Shown in pieces: positions 6,488 to 12,183 of a DNA stretch of 15,490 nucleotides (position 1 is the first letter of the stretch; each line of letters begins with the position of its first letter). The position numbers and the translations under genes are program-made. Source of the DNA: an uncultured Lachnospiraceae bacterium (GTDB taxonomy: Bacteria > Bacillota > Clostridia > Lachnospirales > Lachnospiraceae); contig CAMWOK010000034.1 in the NCBI GenBank assembly GCA_947175845.1, positions 1 through 15,490 of the forward strand, given 5' to 3'. The notes under the pieces are model-generated. The model searched no databases and was not told the origin of the DNA. It saw only the letters and a list, made by a program, of their open reading frames with translations.

Positions 6488-8293
6488 ATGAAAGATTTTG
6501 AGAAGAAAATAGCTCCCAGGCGCAGCATTGACACGGAAAGCTGGTTTATCGAGTGCTACCGCAGATATCAGGGGCACCCGATGAAGATACTGATTTCTCT
6601 GTACAGGGGCAACTACCACAAGTTTGTGCTGGCAGTGATCAGTTTTTTTATCAAACATGCCTGTGTGTGGGTGCTGCCGATACTGACGGCAAATATTATC
6701 AATGATGTCACGACGAAAAATCCAAACACCATTCGGAATATTATATTTTACGCGGTGTTTGAGGGGATACTGATCGTGATCAATGTGCCCATGAACTATC
6801 TGTACACCGCCTACAAGAGCCTGGCGACGCGCTATGTGGAGACGGGCCTTCGAAAGGCGCTGGTGCGCAAGCTCCAGCAGCTGTCCATCTCGTACCATGT
6901 GGAGACGCAGTCGGGAAGGCTGCAGTCCAAGATTATGCGCGATGTGGAGGCGGTGGAGACACTGTCCACGCAGATGTTTTTGAACATGCTCAACATCGTG
7001 CTCAACATCGGCGTGGCGCTGATTGTCACAGGGTCCAAGAGCAAGACGGTTTTGGTGTTCTTCGTGTTTGCGGCGCCGGTTGCGGCGGTCACGATGGTCT
7101 CTTTTCGCAATGTGATGAAGAAAAAGAACAGGGAATTTCGCAAGGAGATGGAGGAGACCTCGGCGCGCGTCATGGAGATGGTGGAACTTGTGCCTGTGAC
7201 CAGGGCACATGCCCTCGAGGACGAGGAGGTGCGCAAAATCAGCACGCAGCTTTTTGCGGTGGCGGAGAAGGGCTATCAGCTGGATGTGGTGCAGGCGCTT
7301 TTTGGCTCCGTGGGCTGGGCGATTTTCCAGATTTTTCAGGTGATATGTCTGGCGTTCACCGGATACCTTGCGATACGGGGGAGTATACAGGTGGGCGATA
7401 TCACGCTCTACCAGAGTTATTTTTCGACGGTGGTCAATCAGGTTTCCGCGATTGTGACACTGCTTCCGATTATCACAAAGGGGGTCGAGTCGGTCAATTC
7501 GATCGGGGAGGTACTCCTGTCGGAGGATGTGGAGCACAACGAGGGCAAGGAAAAACTGTCGGAAGTGCAGGGCGTCTTTTCGTTTGAGGATGTCAGCTTT
7601 CACTACAACAACAATGAAAATCAGGTGCTCAACCATCTGAACCTGCAGGTGGAGCAGGGACAGACCATCGCCTTTGTCGGCGAGTCGGGCGCGGGCAAGT
7701 CCACCATCTTGAACATGGTGATCGGTTTTCACATGGCGAGCGGTGGAAAGGTTCTGCTGGATGGTCATGATATGAGTCAGATTGATCTGCGCTCCTACAG
7801 GAAACATCTGGCAGTGGTCCCGCAGACGTCCATTCTGTTTTCGGGCACAATCCGGGAGAATATTACATACGGCTGCGAGCACATCACGGACGAGGAGCTG
7901 GCCGAGGTGGTGCGCGCCGCCAACCTTACCGATCTGGTGGAGAGCCTGCCAAAGGGGCTGGATACTCCGGTGGGCGAGCACGGCGGCAAGCTGTCGGGCG
8001 GGCAGCGCCAGCGCATCGCGATCGCGCGGGCACTGGTGCGCAATCCAAAGATTATCGTGTTGGACGAGGCGACATCGGCGCTGGACAGCATCTCGGAAAA
8101 GATGATTCAGGAGGCGATCAACAATCTGGTGAAGGGCAGGACAACGTTCATTGTGGCGCACCGTCTCTCGACGATCCGCGACGCCGACAGGATTGCGGTG
8201 ATCGCAGGCGGAAAATGTGTCGAGTACGGCACGTTTGAGGAGCTTATGGAACTCAAGGGCGAGTTTTACCGCATGAAAGTGATTCAGAGCTGA
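6488..8293 (+). CDS. ABC transporter, fused transmembrane and ATPase domains (exporter type)
   Basis: This half-transporter of 601 residues is expected to work as a homodimer (or heterodimer with an unseen partner) in the membrane. The N-terminal ABC_membrane domain spans about residues 35-330 with several hydrophobic segments (FVLAVISFFIKHACVWVLP, IFYAVFEGILIVI, ALIVTGS, IFQIFQVICLAFTGYLAI). The nucleotide-binding domain is complete: Walker A GESGAGKST (398-406), Q-loop VVPQTSILFSG, signature LSGGQRQ (502-508), Walker B IIVLDEATSALD (522-533) and H-loop H558 (VAHRLST). I chose ATG 6488 because AGGGAG at 6476-6481 precedes it; an in-frame TTG at 6470 would add six residues. The substrate cannot be read from sequence. 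It is followed by a tandem repeat and a convergent gene. Confidence 0.94.
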   Translation: MKDFEKKIAPRRSIDTESWFIECYRRYQGHPMKILISLYRGNYHKFVLAVISFFIKHACVWVLPILTANIINDVTTKNPNTIRNIIFYAVFEGILIVINVPMNYLYTAYKSLATRYVETGLRKALVRKLQQLSISYHVETQSGRLQSKIMRDVEAVETLSTQMFLNMLNIVLNIGVALIVTGSKSKTVLVFFVFAAPVAAVTMVSFRNVMKKKNREFRKEMEETSARVMEMVELVPVTRAHALEDEEVRKISTQLFAVAEKGYQLDVVQALFGSVGWAIFQIFQVICLAFTGYLAIRGSIQVGDITLYQSYFSTVVNQVSAIVTLLPIITKGVESVNSIGEVLLSEDVEHNEGKEKLSEVQGVFSFEDVSFHYNNNENQVLNHLNLQVEQGQTIAFVGESGAGKSTILNMVIGFHMASGGKVLLDGHDMSQIDLRSYRKHLAVVPQTSILFSGTIRENITYGCEHITDEELAEVVRAANLTDLVESLPKGLDTPVGEHGGKLSGGQRQRIAIARALVRNPKIIVLDEATSALDSISEKMIQEAINNLVKGRTTFIVAHRLSTIRDADRIAVIAGGKCVEYGTFEELMELKGEFYRMKVIQS

Positions 8294-8295
8294 TA

Positions 8296-8325
8296 CAGCG
8301 CCTGCCATTTTGCCGCAGGCAGCGC
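8296..8325. terminator. Possible hairpin between convergent genes
   Basis: GCCTGC (8300-8305) pairs with GCAGGC (8315-8320), and the stem extends by two pairs around a bulged A. It is placed as a shared terminator for the ABC exporter and the minus-strand gene would be, but the T-tract is very poor on both strands (only ATTTT in the loop). Treat as weak. Confidence 0.3.
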
Positions 8326-8428
8326 CATAGAGCAGTACATAAAGATATTAGCCGCAGGCAGCGCCATAGAGCAGTACATAAAGATATTAGCCGCAGGCTA
8401 CGCCACATAGCAGTACATAAAGATAAAG
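8312..8428. repeat. Three 39-bp tandem repeats at the 3' end of the hemolysin III gene
   Basis: Units lie at 8312-8350, 8351-8389 and 8390-8428. The first two are identical; the third, which contains the last codons and stop of the minus-strand hemolysin III gene, differs at seven positions. The unit length is exactly 13 codons. On the minus strand the distal units read IFMYCSMALPAAN, in frame with the gene but after its TAG stop. The layout suggests duplication of the gene's 3' end into the space between two convergent genes. Confidence 0.92.
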
Positions 8429-9039
8429 TGGCAGATGCTTCCGCCCATCACGAAGAGGTGAAAGATCTCGTGCGAGCCAAAGTATTTGTGCAGGGAGTTG
8501 AACACGGGAAGCTTCAGCGCGTAGATCACGCCGCCGACCGTGTAGATGATTCCCCCGGCCAGAAGCCATCCGAACGCCGCGTGCGCAAGCGTGTGCCAGA
8601 GCGTGCCAAAGACGAGCAGGCACAGCCATCCCATGGCGATATATATCACGGATGAGAACCACTTCGGGCAGGTGATCCACAGCGCCTTCACCAGCATTCC
8701 CACGATTGCCACGCCCCAGACAAGCGCCAACAGCGCGTATCCCATGCCGCCGCCGAGAACGATGAGACACACGGGAGTGTAGGACCCGGCGATCAACACA
8801 AAGATCATCATGTGGTCAATCTTGCGAAATACCCGCAGGATCCTGCCTGAGACATTGAGGCTGTGATAGAGGGCGCTCGCCCCGTACAGAAGAATCATGC
8901 TGGCTGCAAACACGGCGAGTGACGCCGCCGCCACGCCGCCGTGTGCTTTCACGATCAGCGGTGACGCCGCGACAGCCGCCATGAGACAGGCGATAAAATG
9001 CGTGATCGCGCTTCCGGGTTCCCTGATTGTCAACTGCAT
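8398..9039 (-). CDS. Hemolysin III / YqfA (PAQR-like) membrane protein
   Basis: This predicted seven-helix membrane protein of 213 residues belongs to the hemolysin III / UPF0073 family (PF03006, related to PAQR receptors). Family signatures are visible: ASALYHS (54-60), KIDHMMIFVLIAGSYTP (73-89), LWHTLAH and the C-terminal SHEIFHLFVMGGSICHF with the conserved histidines thought to bind metal. Haemolytic activity was reported for one Bacillus cereus member, but the general role is unknown and may be lipid-related. ATG 9039 follows AAGGAGGAG on the minus strand, an excellent site. The stop (TAG, 8400-8398) lies inside the third 39-bp repeat unit. The C-terminus HFIFMYCYVA ends where the family usually ends, so the stop is natural and not a truncation. 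Confidence 0.92.
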   Translation of the reverse strand: MQLTIREPGSAITHFIACLMAAVAASPLIVKAHGGVAAASLAVFAASMILLYGASALYHSLNVSGRILRVFRKIDHMMIFVLIAGSYTPVCLIVLGGGMGYALLALVWGVAIVGMLVKALWITCPKWFSSVIYIAMGWLCLLVFGTLWHTLAHAAFGWLLAGGIIYTVGGVIYALKLPVFNSLHKYFGSHEIFHLFVMGGSICHFIFMYCYVA

Positions 9040-9140
9040 AAATTACTCCTCCTTATTTGAACCTATAAAAATTTTCTCTCGATATCAGGCACAAAGAGCG
9101 TCTGAAAAGAATTTGCGCCACAGATAGAATCGTTAATGAT

Positions 9141-9184
9141 GACATGTAGTATTAAAAACTACTTGTCAGTTAATATAATACTAC
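9141..9184 (-). promoter_or_regulatory. Overlapping inverted repeats in the hemolysin III promoter and leader
   Basis: GTAGTATTA (9146-9154) is the exact reverse complement of TAATACTAC (9176-9184), the latter covering the -10. The same ACTAC/GTAGT segment can instead pair locally: GACATGTAGT (9141-9150) with ACTACTTGTC (9158-9167), 10 bp with one mismatch. This could be an operator for a dimeric repressor or, less likely given the start site, alternative RNA stems. Pairing is seen; function is inferred. Confidence 0.4.
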
Positions 9185-9206
9185 TCCTTATTGTGACCAA
9201 TGTCAA
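9178..9206 (-). promoter_or_regulatory. Promoter of the hemolysin III-like gene
   Basis: On the minus strand TTGACA (9206-9201) is followed after 17 bp by TAGTAT (9183-9178), four of six -10 matches with a perfect -35. Transcription from about 9171 would give a leader of about 130 nt. Confidence 0.6.
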
Positions 9207-9240
9207 TCACAAATATCAAAAAATATTTCGCACAAAAAAA

Positions 9241-9258
9241 GAGGACTGCTCAGTCCTC
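9241..9258 (-). terminator. Terminator of the 88-residue orphan gene, overlapping its stop codon
   Basis: On the minus strand GAGGACTGAGCAGTCCTC forms a 7-bp stem with a GAGC loop and is followed directly by seven T (plus-strand A run at 9234-9240). The stem's 5' arm encodes the last residues and contains the TGA stop at 9252-9250. Confidence 0.85.
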
Positions 9259-9516
9259 CTCGATCACATGTATTTCCAGATAGTCAAAGTCGATGGATTC
9301 TATAAAGTTGTCTGCCGTAAAACGGGTTTTGTCATGTCTTTTAAAATCCGCAATATTTGAATCCAGCCAGATAGGTTTTCCCAGATCAAACGCGTAACAC
9401 ACTGCCTCGAGCGCATCAAATACCTTGTGCGTGCGCGTCTCGGGGCGGTCGTCACAGATGACCGTGTCCCTGAGCATGTGATTGTTCTGAAAGGTTCTCG
9501 CCCACAGTCGAAACAT
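9250..9516 (-). CDS. Conserved small protein of unknown function
   Basis: An 88-residue soluble protein beginning MFRLWARTFQNNHMLRDTVI and ending in YLEIHVIEED. I do not recognise a characterised family, but it resembles a short hypothetical protein I recall from Lachnospiraceae. Visible features: no signal peptide or membrane helix; a charged stretch CDDRPETRTHKVFDALEAVC (24-43); GKPIWLDSNIADFKRHDKTRF (49-69) in the middle; a strand-like acidic end. ATG 9516 follows GGGAGGTG on the minus strand; the open frame continues upstream into repeat copy B, but that part lacks a ribosome binding site and is repeat sequence. The gene is monocistronic, closed by its own terminator. No promoter is clear; any promoter would have to lie in or next to the repeat. 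Confidence 0.8.
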   Translation of the reverse strand: MFRLWARTFQNNHMLRDTVICDDRPETRTHKVFDALEAVCYAFDLGKPIWLDSNIADFKRHDKTRFTADNFIESIDFDYLEIHVIEED

Positions 9517-9550
9517 AAATACACCTCCCTGATGCAGCATGATTGATATT

Positions 9551-9678
9551 TTATACTGGCGGTCGAAAAGGCTGACCGCACAGTATAAAGTTATGCGCAC
9601 AGCCGCATAAGGAAATATGCCGCTTCGCGGCTGCGGCTGACGCGATACTCACGGCAGATTTCATCTGTCGTGAGTATA
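9551..9678 (+). repeat. Structured intergenic repeat, copy B
   Basis: This is the second copy of the element at 5510-5636, 128 bp, same orientation, about 97% identical. Differences from copy A are one inserted A in the 3' arm of stem 1 (GACCGCACAGTATA, giving a single bulge), two G-to-A changes in unpaired stretches, and one A-to-G just before stem 3. Stems 2 and 3 are unchanged. It ends AGTATAA and begins TTATACT, so the terminal inversion is 7 bp here. It lies between the divergent orphan gene and the alarmone synthetase gene. Confidence 0.88.
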
Positions 9679-9720
9679 ACACAGAATTCCGAAAATAGAA
9701 AGCACAAACGTGTTCCGTTT

Positions 9721-9758
9721 TTTGTATACAAAGGGATTTGTAAAAATTTCTTAAAATT
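9721..9758 (+). promoter_or_regulatory. Palindrome and CodY-box-like site upstream of the alarmone synthetase
   Basis: TTTGTATACAAA (9721-9732) is a perfect 12-bp palindrome. AAATTTCTTAAAATT (9744-9758) matches the CodY consensus AATTTTCWGAAAATT at 13 of 15 positions and ends 14 bases before the -35. The match is by eye in an AT-rich stretch; regulation by CodY is inference. Confidence 0.4.
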
Positions 9759-9772
9759 ATGGATTTTGCCTG

Positions 9773-9800
9773 TTCAAAACAAAGAAAAATGTGGTACAAT
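9773..9800 (+). promoter_or_regulatory. Extended -10 promoter of the alarmone synthetase gene
   Basis: TGGTACAAT (9792-9800) is an extended -10 (TG-N-TACAAT); a weak -35, TTCAAA (9773-9778), lies 16 bp upstream. The leader would be about 100 nt. Confidence 0.58.
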
Positions 9801-9909
9801 AATATACGTTGTGCGCATTTTTGCAGCATCGGTGTGCGGGGCATCAGGAATCGTGGCAGAGTATGCCAGCAGTCCGGCAGTACACCGAAAGAGGGGAGGC
9901 GGATTGTCT

Positions 9910-10545
9910 ATGGAATACAGTGGAAGCGGCAGGTCGGATGTGGACAGCTGGAAAGAAGTGATCTTGATATACAGTTCTGCCTTGAAGGAAATCGGGACAA
10001 AACTCGAGATTCTCAACGACGAGTTCCAGCATGTGCATCAGTACAATCCCATCGAACACATCAAGTCGAGAATCAAGACATCGGAGAGTATTGTCAAGAA
10101 ACTCAAGAAGCACGGATATGAGTCGACCATCGACAACATGGTGCAGTACGTGAACGACATTGCGGGCATCCGCATCATATGCTCGTTCACCACGGACATC
10201 TACCGGATAGCCGAGATGCTCGAGAGACAAAACGACATACGCATACTGTCGGTAAAGGACTATATCAGGAATCCTAAGACGAGCGGCTACAAGAGTTATC
10301 ACATGATTGTGTCCATTCCCATCTATCTCTCAGAGAAGCGGGTGGACGCGAAGGTGGAGATCCAGATCAGAACGGTGGCGATGGACTTCTGGGCGAGTCT
10401 GGAGCATAAGATCAACTACAAATTTGACGTCAACATCCCCGAACACATCAAGGAGGAACTCTCCACGTGTGCCGCGATGGTGTCCGAGCTGGACGCGAAG
10501 ATGTTGTCGCTGAACGAGGAAGTCAAGCAGCTGTCGCTGGATTAA
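9910..10545 (+). CDS. Small alarmone synthetase, RelA/SpoT synthetase domain (RelQ/YjbM type)
   Basis: This 211-residue cytosolic protein consists of essentially one RelA_SpoT synthetase domain. It should make (p)ppGpp by transferring pyrophosphate from ATP to GTP or GDP. Visible motifs: YNPIEHIKSRIKTSESIVKK (45-64, basic ATP-binding residues K52, R54, K56), NDIAGIRIICSF (82-93, catalytic-metal D83), VKDYIRNPKTSGYKSYH (115-131, G-loop with the stacking Tyr) and VEIQIRTVAMDFWASLEHKI (149-168, E150). No hydrolase (HD), TGS or ACT domain is present, so it belongs with short synthetases (RelQ/RelP). ATG 9910 is chosen after GGGGAGG (9893-9899); the open frame extends upstream to 9670 but lies across the promoter. 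A terminator-like hairpin follows. Confidence 0.92.
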   Translation: MEYSGSGRSDVDSWKEVILIYSSALKEIGTKLEILNDEFQHVHQYNPIEHIKSRIKTSESIVKKLKKHGYESTIDNMVQYVNDIAGIRIICSFTTDIYRIAEMLERQNDIRILSVKDYIRNPKTSGYKSYHMIVSIPIYLSEKRVDAKVEIQIRTVAMDFWASLEHKINYKFDVNIPEHIKEELSTCAAMVSELDAKMLSLNEEVKQLSLD

Positions 10546-10883
10546 CCCGTAAAATGAGGAGTGCCCCGACCATTTCAGAGAAATGAGCCGGGGCTATTAT
10601 GAAAAAATTTATCTATGTGTAATGAAAACACTACGCTGTTGCCGTTTGCTATGTTTAGATATTACCACTTAATTATGAATAAATTATGAATAAAATGTAA
10701 TATTATTGTAAATGTGCATATCTTTGCAATAAAATGAATTGATTTTATATGCAAAATACACAAATGCGTTTGACGATGCCTGTTGTAAGGAACAGGGTTT
10801 CATGATAAGATAAGGAATATAGATACCTGATTGCAGGAGGACAGGACGGACTGGTTTGTTTGGAAAGGTGCGGTTGAAAAACG
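10546..10883 (+). other. AT-rich intergenic region before the coiled-coil gene
   Basis: Contains the hairpin at 10563-10594, a direct tandem pair of ATTATGAATAA (10672-10682, 10683-10693), a possible promoter TTGTAA (10706-10711) with 18-bp spacing to TAAAAT (10730-10735), and an inverted repeat CCTGTT (10779-10784) / AACAGG (10791-10796). No convincing gene in either strand. The promoter is only moderately good and would leave a leader of about 140 nt. Confidence 0.5.
10563..10594 (+). terminator. Terminator-like hairpin after the alarmone synthetase gene
   Basis: GCCCCG (10563-10568) pairs with CGGGGC (10589-10594), and inside it CATTTC (10571-10576) pairs with GAAATG (10580-10585) around an AGA loop, with a small internal loop between. 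The following T content is low (TATTATG), so it may terminate inefficiently or protect the 3' end. Confidence 0.6.
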
Positions 10884-11519
10884 ATGGATAATTTCATGGA
10901 TAAGCTTGCGCAGAAGTTCAGCGCGCAGGAGATGATCAAGGCAAATTCGCAGGCGGAGGCGGAGGAGATGAAGCGTCTGCAGCTGCAGGTGTCCGAGTAC
11001 GAGAAGATTTTGCAGGAGATGCGGAAGCTCAATTACCGCAATACTGAGCTTTCCGAGAAACTTGACCGGATGATCGGCGAGAACGCGGACAAGATTCAGG
11101 GTATGAAGGAGGACGAACAGCGGCTCATAGCTGCGCTCCGGGATCTGACGGACGAGCAGACGCGCAACCGCGAGGCGGATCTTGAGCGCAGGGATGCGGA
11201 ACGCCTTGCGCGGGAGCAGGTGGAGGGGACGCAGAAACAGGCGGATCTCTCCGCGATAACCGATCTGCTCGAGAATAAATTTCAGAAGTCGGACGATTTT
11301 GTGCACAAGGAGAATGTCAAGGTGTACAGAAATGTGCAGGCGGTGGTGGTCGACGAGATCAGGCGCTGCGTGGAGAACACGCAGAACGACAAGAATGAGC
11401 TGAAAAAGGAGCTGGGCGCAAAGCTGAACAAAGTCATGATCGTGAGTGTGCTCTCTCTTGTGGCTTCGACGGCCAGCATTGTTTTGTGGGCGCTCACGGC
11501 GGCGGGCGTACTCAGATGA
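10884..11519 (+). CDS. Coiled-coil protein with a C-terminal membrane anchor, unknown function
   Basis: A 211-residue protein with no recognised enzymatic domain. Residues about 20-120 are highly charged, rich in E, K, Q and R with heptad-like leucine spacing (EMKRLQLQVSEYEKILQEMRKL, TELSEKLDRMI, DADLERRD-type repeats), indicating a long coiled coil. A less charged conserved-looking stretch follows (HKENVKVYRNVQAVVVDEI, 141-159). A single hydrophobic helix (VMIVSVLSLVASTASIVLWAL, 184-204) ends the protein, so it is probably tail-anchored with its N-terminus in the cytosol. Topology is predicted, not shown. The Shine-Dalgarno before ATG 10884 is weak (AAAGGTG, far upstream); ATG 10899 is an alternative start. 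It is followed after 9 bases by a flavin reductase-like gene, so they form a two-gene unit. Confidence 0.82.
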   Translation: MDNFMDKLAQKFSAQEMIKANSQAEAEEMKRLQLQVSEYEKILQEMRKLNYRNTELSEKLDRMIGENADKIQGMKEDEQRLIAALRDLTDEQTRNREADLERRDAERLAREQVEGTQKQADLSAITDLLENKFQKSDDFVHKENVKVYRNVQAVVVDEIRRCVENTQNDKNELKKELGAKLNKVMIVSVLSLVASTASIVLWALTAAGVLR

Positions 11520-11528
11520 GGGGACAGT

Positions 11529-12095
11529 ATGGCAAAGATTACATTTAAGCCCGGAAACATGCTCTATCCGCTGCCCGCGGTGATGGTGAGCGTTGCGGAC
11601 AGGGATGGCAAAAGCAATATTTTTACCGTCGCATGGGCGGGGACAGTGTGCACCAATCCACCCATGGTGGGGATTTCAGTCCGCCCGTCGCGGTATTCGC
11701 ACCATATGATTGTGGAGACGGGGGAGTTTGTCATCAATCTCACGACCCGCGCGCTCGCGCGCGCCACGGACTACTGCGGGGTGCGCAGCGGAAGGGATGT
11801 CGACAAGTGGAAGGAGACCGGGCTGACACCAGTGCAGTCGGACGTCGTGAAAGCGCCGTGCATCGCGCAGAGTCCTGTGAACATTGAGTGCAGGGTGACA
11901 CAGACGCTGCAGCTTGGCTCCCACGACCTGTTTATCGCACAGGTGGCGGCCGTGCACGCAGACGACCAGTACATGGACGCGAAGGGGCGGTTTCATCTCG
12001 AACAGGCCCTCCCGATGGTGTACAGCCACGGTGAATATTATGATCTGGGAAAAAAACTTGGAAAATTTGGGTACAGTGTGAAAAAAAAGCCATGA
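11529..12095 (+). CDS. Flavin reductase-like domain protein (FMN-binding split barrel)
   Basis: A 188-residue cytosolic protein matching the flavin reductase-like family (PF01613). The family binds FMN and transfers hydride from NAD(P)H, often feeding monooxygenases, but many clostridial members have unknown partners. Visible features: PGNMLYPLPAVMVSVADRDG (8-27), NIFTVAWAGTVCTNPPMVGI (30-49, flavin-site T/G stretch), SVRPSRYSHHMIVETGEFVINL (50-71), the small-residue CGVRSGRDVDKW and LGSHDLFIAQVAAVH. No zinc-ribbon or rubredoxin extension is present. ATG 11529 has GGGGA just upstream. It lies 9 bases after the coiled-coil gene, with no promoter between. The functional link between the two is unknown. 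No convincing terminator follows; a short GCC/GGC hairpin before a T-run at 12108-12113 is too weak. Confidence 0.88.
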   Translation: MAKITFKPGNMLYPLPAVMVSVADRDGKSNIFTVAWAGTVCTNPPMVGISVRPSRYSHHMIVETGEFVINLTTRALARATDYCGVRSGRDVDKWKETGLTPVQSDVVKAPCIAQSPVNIECRVTQTLQLGSHDLFIAQVAAVHADDQYMDAKGRFHLEQALPMVYSHGEYYDLGKKLGKFGYSVKKKP

Positions 12096-12114
12096 CGCGC
12101 GGCATTATTTTTTC

Positions 12115-12143
12115 TTTACATTATCGAAAAAGGCTGTTAGAAT
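12115..12143 (+). promoter_or_regulatory. Promoter of the M23 peptidase gene
   Basis: TTTACA (12115-12120), a 17-bp spacer and TAGAAT (12138-12143), the latter preceded by TG-T for an extended -10. The leader is about 35 nt, leading to ATG 12184. Confidence 0.7.
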
Positions 12144-12183
12144 TATAACTGTCAGTCAACACTACAGATATAGGGAACACAAT

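Noticed and set aside
6404..8308. Long 634-residue minus-strand open frame opposite the ABC exporter
   Set aside because: A shadow of a high-GC coding region; the composition is rich in H, R and L as expected of antisense frames, with no recognisable domain.
9136..9360. Plus-strand 74-residue open frame
   Set aside because: It overlaps the hemolysin III promoter, a terminator and the orphan gene on the other strand, and has no ribosome binding site.
12086..12118. Terminator after the flavin reductase gene
   Set aside because: There is a T-run but only a 3-bp GCC/GGC stem.
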